NCBI GenBank assembly: GCA_922989275.2
Contig: OV277861.1
Coordinates: 48,151,623 to 48,215,622, forward strand
Length of the DNA: 64,000 bases
Direction: 5' to 3'
Source: Gari tellinella
Taxonomy: Eukaryota > Mollusca > Bivalvia > Cardiida > Psammobiidae
Shown: positions 45,965-57,400 of the stretch, one piece after another
How the letters are laid out: each line of letters opens with the position of its first letter
Position numbering within the stretch: position 1 is the first letter of the stretch
The notes under the pieces: model-generated
What the model was told of the DNA's origin: nothing
Seen by the model: only the letters and a program-made list of their open reading frames with translations
Database searches by the model: none
Position numbers and translations under genes: made by a program

Positions 45965-46346
45965 TACAATACTTCAATACTGGTTACACCAAAACTGGCA
46001 GCTATATACTTAATGAATGAGTTGCTAGAACTCCAATTTTCCTGATAATCTGATTTTTTTCCTTTAAATCTCCATGTACATTATTAGAATTAATTTGGAG
46101 TACAGTATTTACATTCAGTATAATCGTGGTAGGAACAAAATCATCCAAATACAATGTAATTACAGTTAGAAAAGGTATAAAAATTACAAAAATAGATTAT
46201 TATATCTCAGATCAGCAGTTTTTTCATGGTCAGATCTCTAAGTTGAAGAAACAGTATACATCAAGTGTAACTTAAACGGTGTTATTCTTTTACTGAGGAT
46301 TGCAAAATCATACATCAGTTTTGATATACATAATAAAGGTTGGTGT

Positions 46347-46565
46347 AACTCTTTCAACACCATGGACCTGTTTGAAATATACTCATTACAATTGCAAACA
46401 GTGTAGACCAAGATCAGAGGACCCATAGGGTCTACATTGTTTGCTAAATTAGACAAGTATTTATTCAACTACCCATAATTCCAATAAGAATGGTTCATGA
46501 TCTGTGTTTACACTGTTTGCAAGTGCAATGAGTATATTTTAAGCAGGTCCATGGTGTTGAAAGAG
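46347..46565. repeat. Family G MITE
   Basis: taactctttcaacaccatgg to ccatggtgttgaaagag; two AAACAGTGTAGACC-type arms, the centre shortened to gatcagaggacccataggg, plus a second partial arm near 46500. Confidence 0.75.
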
Positions 46566-46759
46566 TGAATTTTGTAGAAATTATCAACTGACAAAATGAA
46601 AATACACAGATTGTAGATTCAAGCAGATATAAACACATACACACTTCCACTTTTTCATGTGCAGTAATTAAGCTTAAGAATACAAAGACTTAATATGATT
46701 TGTGATACAACCAAATGTGATAGGTTGGTATTCTTTGCACTAAGAAGCATAGATCTCTA

Positions 46760-46835
46760 TAAAGATAAGTGACTGCTTAATGCAGGACAATGAGCCTTCT
46801 GCTTTACTTCTGCCCTGCATTACGCTTCCACCTCC
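46760..46835. repeat. Short A/B-related hairpin
   Basis: gataagtgactgcttaatgcaggac pairs with gccctgcattacgcttccacc; resembles the isolated hairpin at 16129-16222. Confidence 0.5.
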
Positions 46836-47071
46836 ATTATAAATTATGAATTCATCTTCTTTTCAACGGCTACATTATTACAAATGTGATTCCTATGGTG
46901 GGGTGGATCTTTAACCAATACACTAGAATCCATCTATTAAAGTCATTCAAAAGAAGACTCATCCATGGTTTAAGACAGCAGTTTAAAGCATGATGAAAAT
47001 GATGTAGAAAGCACCAATAACCAATAACACTAATGACATGGTTCCTTTAGAGTGTTCCTTGCTTGAATATA

Positions 47072-47388
47072 CAGTAAAACCCCTTCTATAATTACCACCA
47101 ATGGATATTATTCAACAGACAGGTGACCGCTTAGCCCATTACCTCATAAATATGTAGCATAAGAAATATTTTCTATATTCTAGCAGGTGGAAGCTTAAAG
47201 CAGGCTGAAAGTAAAGCAAAATGTGCCTTAGGGCACATTCTGCTTCACTTTCAACCTGCTTTAAGTGGTCACTTCTCTTCAAAACTAGAAACAGGCTATG
47301 GGGTGATGGGTTAAAGCAAGATGAAAGTAGAACAGAAAGCTCCTATAGGAGTGTTCTGCTTTACTTTCACCTTGCTTTAAGCAGCACC
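47072..47388. repeat. Family B MITE split by family A
   Basis: CAGTAAAACCCCTTCTATAA at left, B hairpin from 47315 (agcaagatgaaagtagaaca ... ccttgctttaagcagc). The right end is lost. Confidence 0.78.
47135..47310 (-). repeat. Family A MITE nested in family B
   Basis: Left flank TTAG (a one-base change of TTAA), right flank TTAA, inserted in the GTGACCGCTTAAAGCAAG arm of family B. Internally shortened: cattacctcataaatatg jumps directly to tagcataagaaatatttt. Confidence 0.82.
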
Positions 47389-47904
47389 CTCATGCGTGTA
47401 ATACTTGAGATAGATAGATAGCACCCTGCTTTAAACATGCACATAATTATGAACCTCATTTAATGGTTTACGAAGGGTTTTTTCCTGCATATCAGAACAG
47501 AATATCAATTGTGCTTACAATGCAAAAACAAATGAAATACAAAACATCAATGTTTTTGATTTTTAACAATATCATTAATTGCCTTCTAATTGCTTCAATT
47601 AACAAAACTTCACTCTACATCTGACTGGTCAACATTCCGACAGTTTACTACACACAATCTGTTCCCCCCCAAAAGTTTGATTATCATTCTATATCATTGT
47701 CAGAAATCACAGGACGGACTCTTACCGTACAAGAAATACATTATTTCCTTGCATAGAAAAAAAAATCATTTGATGTGCATAATTAACTGATTTTGTGTTT
47801 ATTTAAAAAACAACAACAAAATGGCAGCTAGTGATCCCAATTAATAAATTTTCTGATATAATTATGCTTTATTTTCATCATACTTTAAGCAACCACCTGC
47901 TTAA

Positions 47905-48146
47905 CCAATAACTTCACCAATACAAGTCTTTACACCTCTAATTATTTTTATGCTAAGCAAAGTAGTACTCAAAATAGATCCAATTTATACAGTCATGAAT
48001 GTATATCATGAGATAAAGTTTCTATATTCTAGCTGATGATAGCTTAAAGCAGGCTGAGAGCACCTTCGGACTCATTCTGCTTTACATTCAACCTGCTTTA
48101 CGTAGCCACCTGCCTTCAAATCTAGAAACAGCTATGGAGTAAAGGG
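47905..48146 (-). repeat. Family A MITE
   Basis: TTAA left, inserted next to a B-type arm (ctttaagcaaccacctgc); part of the left hairpin arm is missing (caggctgagagcacc); end gctatggagtaaaggg. Confidence 0.8.
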
Positions 48147-48401
48147 TAATATTGTGCAATCATTTTTGTCTTCACAGAAAACCACATTGATATAAACTGT
48201 TTAGGAATGATTCTTGTAAACATTAAAGGCCCATCCCCCTGGTAAGAACTCATGTTTAATAATATCTGATCATAATTATGTTCTTAAATGGGAATTGTTC
48301 TCTGGAATGATCATGAATCTTTAACATGCAAATAATCGACAGTCATACACAAAAATCAATGGAATCTTGTCTCTTTCACTTCGCTCAAGTTCAAAGGTCA
48401 C

Positions 48402-48493
48402 TTAGTCGTTGATAGATCTACACTTGCCGAAATTCATCCCTTTCTGACTGGCTCCTTGCGTAAAACCGTATTGCAAACCTATAACTGTTTTTC
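48402..48493 (-). CDS. Transgelin-like gene, exon 6 (last coding)
   Basis: 92 nt from acceptor tttttcag to TAA at 48402-48404. Encodes KTVIGLQYGFTQGASQKGMN then FGKCRSIND: the calponin-like actin-binding repeat and C-terminus. A family A MITE starts only 45 bp upstream of the acceptor. Confidence 0.96.
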
Positions 48494-51400
48494 CTGAAAA
48501 AATAAAAAAGTATTGGTATTAACAGAGCTGTAGTTAACCCATTACCCCATAAATACACCTTTAATTTATTCCTCCACACAAAAAAAAGTTCCAATTTATA
48601 CAATAATAACAGAGCTTTAGTTAATCCATTACCCCATAAAATATGCCTTTTTACACCTTTCATTTATTCCTCCACACAAGAAAATAGTTCCAATTTATAC
48701 AATAATAAATATCTGCCATATGAAATAGTTTCTAAATTCTAGCAGATGATGGCTTAAAACAGGCTGAAAGTAAAGTAGAATGCACCTTGAGACATTCTGC
48801 TTTACTTTCAACCTGCTTTTTAAAAGTGGTCAGATACGTCTTCAAAAATAGAAAGAGGCAAATGGGTAATGGGTCAAGGTAATCTATCCAAATGTAAAAA
48901 TCCATTGATTTTCTTAAGTATCAACAATCAGAAGTTCAGAACAGCACTCTATAGCAATATACAATGTATCATACAATTGGGTGTAGGTCAGGTGAATGGT
49001 GAAAGCAAGATGCATGTAAAGCCCTTGAGGAATAATATCTGCATTTCTTTAATCCTGCTTTAAGCTGCCACTCATAGTCAACACCATCAGTAATCTTCAT
49101 TTGAGAACATTTATTTAGAGTGAGAAAAGTCATACTTAAGGTGCTGTTTGCAGTTGTAATAGACAAAATGCTGTCAACTCTAATGATATCATGTAAAACT
49201 GTTCAGACACAACATGTATTATCTGATCAGGGTATATACTGTTTGCAATGTACAATACCTTATAGATCTTTTCTAAGATATAAATGTTTGGTATAATGGG
49301 TATCAAAGTTTGTGTTGTTACCTGTATTTTCATGCTATATCACAGAATATTAAGTTTTGCTTAAACTTTAATTATTTTTCATTGATTTATATTCAGACAT
49401 TCGTTACCTCATAAATGACTAGTTTACGTTGAGGCTTGAGATGTTATTCTCCAACAAATGTACATGTTGTAAAGTAAGACAAACAGTGCATGGGGTATCC
49501 TGATAAGAGAGACTTCTGTAAGAAACTGTTTGAAGTTTGAACTGAGTCTACAATATTTACCCATTAACCCATAAATACACCTTAAATTTATTCCTTCACT
49601 GAAGAAAATAGCTTATTTTTACAGATACGACTATGTATTATGAGAAATATTTTCTCTATTTTAGCAGATGGTAGCTTAAAGCAGGCTGAAAATAAAAGCA
49701 GAATGCGCCTTAAGGCGCATTCTGCTTTACTTTCAACCTGCTTTAAGTGGTCATCTGTCTTCAAAATTAGAAATAGGCAATTGGGTAATAAGTAAAGAAA
49801 GGATGGATCCGGTTCCAGCACTATAACGTTTAGTATAAATTGGGACAAAATCTGTATTTCTCCACAACTCACCTGCTTGTATAGTGTCTTCATTAAAGCT
49901 TCTAGGATTGTACTCAGCCTCCTTTGGTCCCAGAGTTGGCCCACTGAAACCATTTTTCTGTGCCTACAAGAAACAAATCCAAGGACATTATATACAGCGT
50001 AAGAGAAAAACATAATTCTCAAATATAACAATACAGGGTATAAATATTCACTGATGGAGTTGAATACATGTAGGCTGTAGCTTATAGCGATATGACAGGG
50101 CTGCCATAAGTTGACATGAAAAATCCTTAGATTTCCAAACTTGCATTTTTCAAGTGCGATTTAACGAATCGTACCTTTACCCATTAGCCTTTTTCTTGTT
50201 TTGTTGACATGCGACTACTTAAAGCAGGCTGTAACTAAAGCAGAATCTGCTTCACTTTCAGCCTGCCTTAAGCTACTATGAACTTGGAAAAAATCCGGAG
50301 ATTTAGGAAAAATCCGGAGAAATGGCAGCCCTGATATGAAGGTAAAGCAGAAAGATCCTATAAGACAGGGCTCCAGATAATCGAGTGAACTGAACAAATC
50401 CAACATTTTCTCACTTATTTCAGCACCAAATTCTATGGTGTAACTACTCATAAGAATCGTCTCTTCGAGACGATTCTAATGAGTAGTGACACCATAGGGT
50501 TTAAAGCAGAAATAAAGATTTTGGTTTTTGAAATACTCCCCTTATCTGGAGCCCTGCCATAAGAGCTTTCAGGTTTTCCTTTATATTGCTTTAAGAAACG
50601 ACCTGTCTTAGGCACAGTTGGATATAGGTGATTTGTTAATATATTGGAAGGGTTATTTAATTTAACCCATAAATACCCCTTTTTACGCCTTTAACTTATT
50701 CCTCCATTGAAGAAAATAGTTTCAATTTGTACAGTCATGAATTAGTATCATAAGAAATAGATTCTACATTTAAGTAGATGGTAGCATAAAGTAGACTGAA
50801 AGTATAGCAGAATGCGACTTAGGGTCAATTCTGCTTTACTTTTAGTCTTTCAATTTGCTTTAAGTGGTCACCTGTCTTCCAAACTAGAAACAGGTTAATG
50901 GGTAAAGGGTTAAGCTGCTACATTTCATCAAGGATATCAATCATAAAAGCGGGACTTTGTTGTACAGCGCTACCTCTCTACAACGACACCCAATGGGAGA
51001 CAAAAATTGTGTGCGTTGTTTGGAGGGAGTCGTTATAGGGAGGGAAATTGGCTAACATTTGTAAACAGCTTGAATCCAGATCAGACGCCGGGTAATGCGG
51101 CGCCTGGTCTGGATTCAAGCTGTTTGTCACTCGTCATTAAGGGTATTTTATCTGTCAAAATGTTGATCATGTAAATTATGGATATAATTGTCTTGTTTGG
51201 GGAATAGCGGCAATTGTTGTTGTAAGGAGGGAATCATTGTTGGGAGGGCCATTGTAGGGAGGGAGCACTGTATATCAAAAGCATTTTGCTATTGAAATAT
51301 TTACCCATTTATACCTAAGTATTGCAATGAGCTCTTCCTGTATACTTGCTGGAGGATTTCATTGTAGATTTATCCATACAGCAAAATACAATAAAACCTC

Positions 51401-54400
51401 TCTATTACAGCCACTAAATTTTGTTTATTATTGAGTGTTTAAGGCAGGTGACTACTTAAATCAAGGTGACAGTGAAACAGAAGAGCTTTCTGTTTCATTG
51501 CCATCTTGCTTTAAGCTGTCACCTGCCTTTTATAGCATTAATTGTCCTTCCTTTTAGTGGTCGTAATAGAGAGGTTTTACTCTATTTCATATGACAGAGC
51601 AAACAGTGCAGACCCTGATGAAACCCTGCAAAAAGCAGCATATCATCAAGGTCTTCACTGTTTTCAAATGTCCACTTTAGTAGACACTAGGCTTAACTCT
51701 TTCCTCTCTGAAACTTTAAATAAACAATTCCAGTTTAAAATTTAGTTTAGTCCATTTCTGACTTTTAAGGGTTGTTTTTGTCAATGTTTGGCATTATGAC
51801 AAACAGTGAAGACCCTGATCAGAGGGCTCCGAAAGGAGCCCTCTGATCTGGGTCTTCACTGTTTGCATAGGACAAGTGTACTATTCACATGTACACTCTT
51901 TGAAAAGAACGCCTTAATGAGTGACTAGGGTTCAAAGGGTTAAATGCGTTAACATCCATTTTCTTTAATCTTACCGCTCGTCCGACTGCATGTACACAAT
52001 TTAACACATGAGCCATTCCGTTGCGCCTGTCTGTTAGATTAGCTGTTTGAAACAAGTCCGTCTCCTTGACCCCGTATCCCTGAATTGCTTTTAAAAAATT
52101 GCTAATGTTTTCCATGTCCTTAAACTGTTTGAATGCACCACCTTCAATACGGTTTATCTTTTTCACGGCACCTGGCTGTAAGGCATTGATTAATCTAAAA
52201 ACAGAAACAACAACACAGTCTCAAATTCCATGAAAATTCTACAAATACAGTAAAACCTCTCTATTACGACCACTAAATTATGTTAATTATTAGGGTGTTT
52301 ACGGTAGGTGACCGCTTAAAGCAACATTAGGAGCTTTCTGTTTCACTGTCACCTTGCTTTTAGCTATCACCTCTATATATATTATACAATTAGTTAGTCT
52401 TCGTTTTAGTGGTCGTAATAGCGAGGTTTTACTGTAACCCTTTAAATCCCTCATAGAAGCGCCTTTTAGTGCATTTATTCCTCCACTGAAGAAACTAGAT
52501 CCAATTAATACAGTCATTAACATGTATCAAAAGAAACATTTTCTATATCCTAGCAAATGGTAGCTTAAAGCATTCTGCTTTACTTTCAACCTGCTTTAAG
52601 TGTTCACCTGTCTTCAAAACTAGAAACAGGCTATGGGGTAATAGGTTAAATGTTCATTAACTTGGAGCAATTAAGAAAAGAGTACCCATATTTTGATGTA
52701 AACCCATTAACTAATAAATACATGCATACTTTTTACACTTTTAAATTATTCCTCCAATTAAGAAAATAGTTTCAGCCAGTATATCTATAACCTTGGCCTA
52801 GGGGGCGTCCGCCTCCGAAACGGGAGGTCGAAGGTTTCAAATCCATGAGCCGAGTATGGGGTTGGAACTGATGTGGTCTGTCGGTGAGCCACCAACTAGT
52901 TAAACGAATGGTTACTGTAGGCCCTTCTCTGCCAGACGCCAGGCAATAAGAGAACGGATTCGGGAGATACTGTGCGTGCAAAAAGATAGGTGTGTCATAA
53001 GTCAAAACTGGCTGGCCCTTTCAATAGGGGTGACACTATAATAAACAAAGCCTTTTATTATATGCCTTCTTGTGATACCACACTTTTTTCCACTTGTATG
53101 TGTATGAAGTGATGTTCTTTAGTCTCCTTGGAATATCAAATGTTTCTGAATTCAAAATTATTAAAATATTTTATTAACCCGTTACCCCATAGCCTGTTTC
53201 TAGTTTTGATGAAAGGTGACCACTTAAAGCAGGTTGAAAGTAAAGCAGAATGTGCCTTAAGGTACATTCTGCTTTACTTTCATCCTGCTTTAAGCTACCA
53301 TCTGTCAGGATATAGAAAATATTTCTGTTGGATGATGTTTAAGTCTGTATAAATTGGAACTATTTTCTTTTGTGGAGGAATATATCAAATGCGCTTATAT
53401 CAAGGATAGGGTTAAGCTGTTGTTGGTGTTTATTGAAGACATATAACTCTTTGAATGCTAGAGACGAATACATGTGCCACAGTGATTACCTTTGCAAACA
53501 GTAAGGATCCTGATGAGATACCGCGTAACGCGGCGTCTCCTCAGGATCCAAACTGTTTGACACTCTGACCCTGTTTTTAAAAGAATTTTTGAAAATTCTA
53601 GTTTTAGAACAGTAGCAGACGACAATTGTTGCAGACGAAAAAATTACCCAGCATGCAAAGAGATAAACACACCACCAGTCACCGATGAGCTACAGGGCAT
53701 TCAATTGTATTAACATATTTGACGGATGATCACAGCTAGTATATTTCACCCTGTTTCTCTATGGCAATCTGTAATTTATTCCTCCACTGAAGAAAATAGT
53801 TCCAAATTATACAGTCAAGAATATGCACCATTAGAAATATTTTCTATATTCTAGCATATTGTAGCTTAACTCTTTCCTCCCTGAAAGGTTAAATGGACAA
53901 TTCCAGTTTCAATTTTAGTCTAGTCCATTTCTGACTTTTAAGGGTTGTTTTTGTCCATTTTTTGTCTTATGACAAACAGTGAAGACCCTGATCAGAGGGC
54001 TCCATTTGGAGCCCTCTGATCTGGGTCTTCACTGTTTGCACAGGACAAGTGTACTATTCACAAGTACACTGTTTGAAAAGGACGCCTATATGCGGGACTA
54101 GGGTTCAAAGGGTTAAAGCAGTTGGAAGTAAAGCAGAATGAGCCTTGAGGCACATTCTGCTTTACTTTCAACTTGCTGTAAGTGGTCATCACCTGTCTTC
54201 AAAACTAGAAACAGGCTATAGGATAATGGGTTAAAGCTGACAATGCTATGACAAGTTAGGGTCAATTTTGAACAAAAAAGATTTATTTCATTTCATCAAT
54301 CTTTTGGTCTATTGTTTAAGATGCTTATCCTTACAAAGCTTCATTTTCAAAATTTACTTACTCGCATAAAACAACCCCATCTTTCATAGCAGCCTGGAAC

Positions 54401-57400
54401 TTTTCCTCTCCCATCTGTTCACTTGGATCACAATTCTGCAATCACACAAGTACAGACAATTTTGAGTGACAGAGTCAATGGCAAAAGACATAAAGACATT
54501 CTATATAGTCCAGGGTCCAAGGTTATAATTAAAGAGTTTGAGTTGAGTCTGAGATCGTTTTCAAGCATTTGATTGGTCAGAACTGCAAAAGCTCAAGTCT
54601 GACCAATCAAATGCTTGAGAACGATCTCAGACTCAGCTCAAATTCTTTATAACCTTGGGGCCAGAAATTGATTTTATAAGAAATATTTTTCAAGCTCTAA
54701 GGTATGTGGAAATTAAAATCAAACATGGAAAAGAAATGGAATAGTAATTAATCACAAGACACCATTACCACTGATTTTCATTACACATATTGACATTTTA
54801 AAACAGGGTAGACCCAGGACAAACAGGTTTGGTTGGTTTATTAATGTCAGTTTTTGCCATCTATGGGCTAATTGGATGCCCCAAAAAGAGGGGAGAGGAT
54901 ATACAGAAAATCTAGACACCACGCCCTAGCTACTCCTACTATCCAAAGAGTTCTCTGGTTCTTTCAGATGCCCAGAGTATAACACTGATATATCTGACCT
55001 CGGTTTATAAAGTCTCATCCGAAGGATCTGGCAGGGATTGCACTATTCTGAAGGAGCTGTCTGATCAGGGTCTGCACGGTTTTCTAAAAGGATCTGTTTA
55101 AAAGGAGTCTGCTCTAAGCTTTTCAGGGGAAAACTTTCCTCATTTCATTAGCCAATGTAATAGTTCAGGTCCAAGGTTATAGCTTTGAGTTGATTCATTC
55201 TCAAGCATTTGAATGGTCAGATTTGAGCCTTATAAGCTCAAATCTGACCAATCAAATGCTTGAGAACAAACTCACATACAACTCAAACGCTTTATAACCT
55301 TGGACCTGGATGATAAATGATCATAGTGGGCAGAATTATATACAATGTCAGGGCTCCAGATAAGGGAAGTATTTCAACAAGGGCCACTATGGCCCTAAAT
55401 CGCTCACCTGGTAACCAGTGTGACCTAGTTTTTGACCGGGCATGACCCTCATTCTAACTTGACCTCGATTTCAATGAGACAAACATTTTGTTCAAGTTTC
55501 ATGAATGTAGTCTCTAGAGTGTTAACGAGGTTTTTCGATGATTTGACCTAGTGACCTAGTTTTTGACAAGACATGACCCACATTTTAACTTGACCTATAT
55601 TTCATTGAGGCAAACCTTTTCATCAAGTTTTATGAAGATCAAATGAAATTTGTAGTCTCTAGAGTGTTAATAAGGTTTTTCGATGATTCGACCTAGTGAC
55701 CTAGTTTTTGACTAGACATGACCCACATTTTAACTTGACCTAGATTTCATTGAGGCAAACATTTTGATGAAGTTTCATGAAGATCCAATGAAATTTGTAG
55801 TCTCTAGAGTGTTAACAAGGTTTTCCGAAGATTTGACCTAGTGACCTAGTTTTTGACCGGACATGACCCACATTCAAACTTGGCCTAGATTTCATTGAGG
55901 CAATCATATTGATGAAGTTTCATGAAGATCCAATGAAATTTGTAGCCTCTAGAGTGTTAACAACGTTTTTCGATAATTTGACCTAGTGACCTAGTTTTTG
56001 ACCGGACTTGACCCACATTCAAACTTGACCTAGATTTCATTGAGGCAAACATTGTGACCAAGTTTCATCAAGATCCAATGAGATTTGAACCTGCTAGAGT
56101 GTTAACGAACAATTGTGGACGGACAGACGGACGGACGTTCTCACAGTTGGACATTTGTTGGGTATATTTTTTGTTTAAAAGTACCCAACAGTACACTAAA
56201 ATACCCAACAATAACAATAGGGCAATCACGGAATGAATGGAATCTATTGTTCGCCCTACCCAACAAAGGACCTTTCGTGCGCTCGGACAGACAGACAGAC
56301 AGACGACGGACGACGGACATCCAGCGATCCTAAAAGCTCACCTTGGCACTACGTGCCAGGTGAGCTAAAAACTAAAATCTTTATTTCTGCATTAAACCCT
56401 ATGGTGTCACTACTCGTTAGAATCGTCTGAAGAGACGATTCTAACGAGTAGTAACACCATAGGATTTGGTGCTGAAATAAGTGAGAAAATGTTGGATTTA
56501 TTCTCTTAACTCCCTCTTATCTGGAGCCCTGAATATTCAGCAGGAGAAGGTTTAATTTACATTCTATTCATGTCTAAGAAGATACAATTGAAGAAAACTT
56601 GTCATTATGTTAGATATACAGTACAGCCTCTCTATTACGACCACTAAGTTGTGTCAAATATTAGTCGTTTAAGACAGGTGACTGCTTAAAGCAATGTGAA
56701 AATGAAACAGAAAGCTCCTACAGGAGCTTTCTGTTTCACTTTCACATTGCTTTAAGCTGTCACCTGTCCTATATACGGACAATTAGCCTTCTTTTTAGTG
56801 ATCATAATAGAGAGGTTCTACTGTACATATGTGATCCTACAGTAAACAGACATGCATCTTTCTGTAGAAATATCTTATGATCATGTTTGACAAACAAGGA
56901 CCTAATGACTTTGCAAACAGTTTAGATTCATATCAGCCAGCATGTTTCAGATCTTGTCAGTGATATCAAAAAGTAATTTATATTGTTGAATGCAGGGCTC
57001 CAGATAAGAGGAGTATTTCAAAAAATAAAATCTTCATTTCTGCATTAAATCATAATTTATGATGTCACTGCTCGTTAGAATCTTCTCTTCGAGACGATTC
57101 TAATGAATAGTAACACCATAGGATTTGGTGCTGAAATGAGTGAGAAAACATTGTATTTGTTACTCCCTCTTATCTGATGCCTTGTGGTATCTGTAAGCAA
57201 AGGTAAAGCAGTTTTTCAAGGGCTGACTTACAGGGTCCAGGGGTTTACCAATCACTGCTTCAATCCATTGGCGAGCCTCCTGCTCCAATTCTGGACTATA
57301 CTTCTGGTTAATCTGAAATTAACAAAATTCACTACTAACTATTTCGTTCACTACTAACAAGTTCACGCTAACTTTTAAAAATACTGTGAAACCCTGCCCT

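Noticed and set aside
56054..56430. Overlapping 60-72 codon frames
   Set aside because: They lie in the L element's 3' part and the family E centre.
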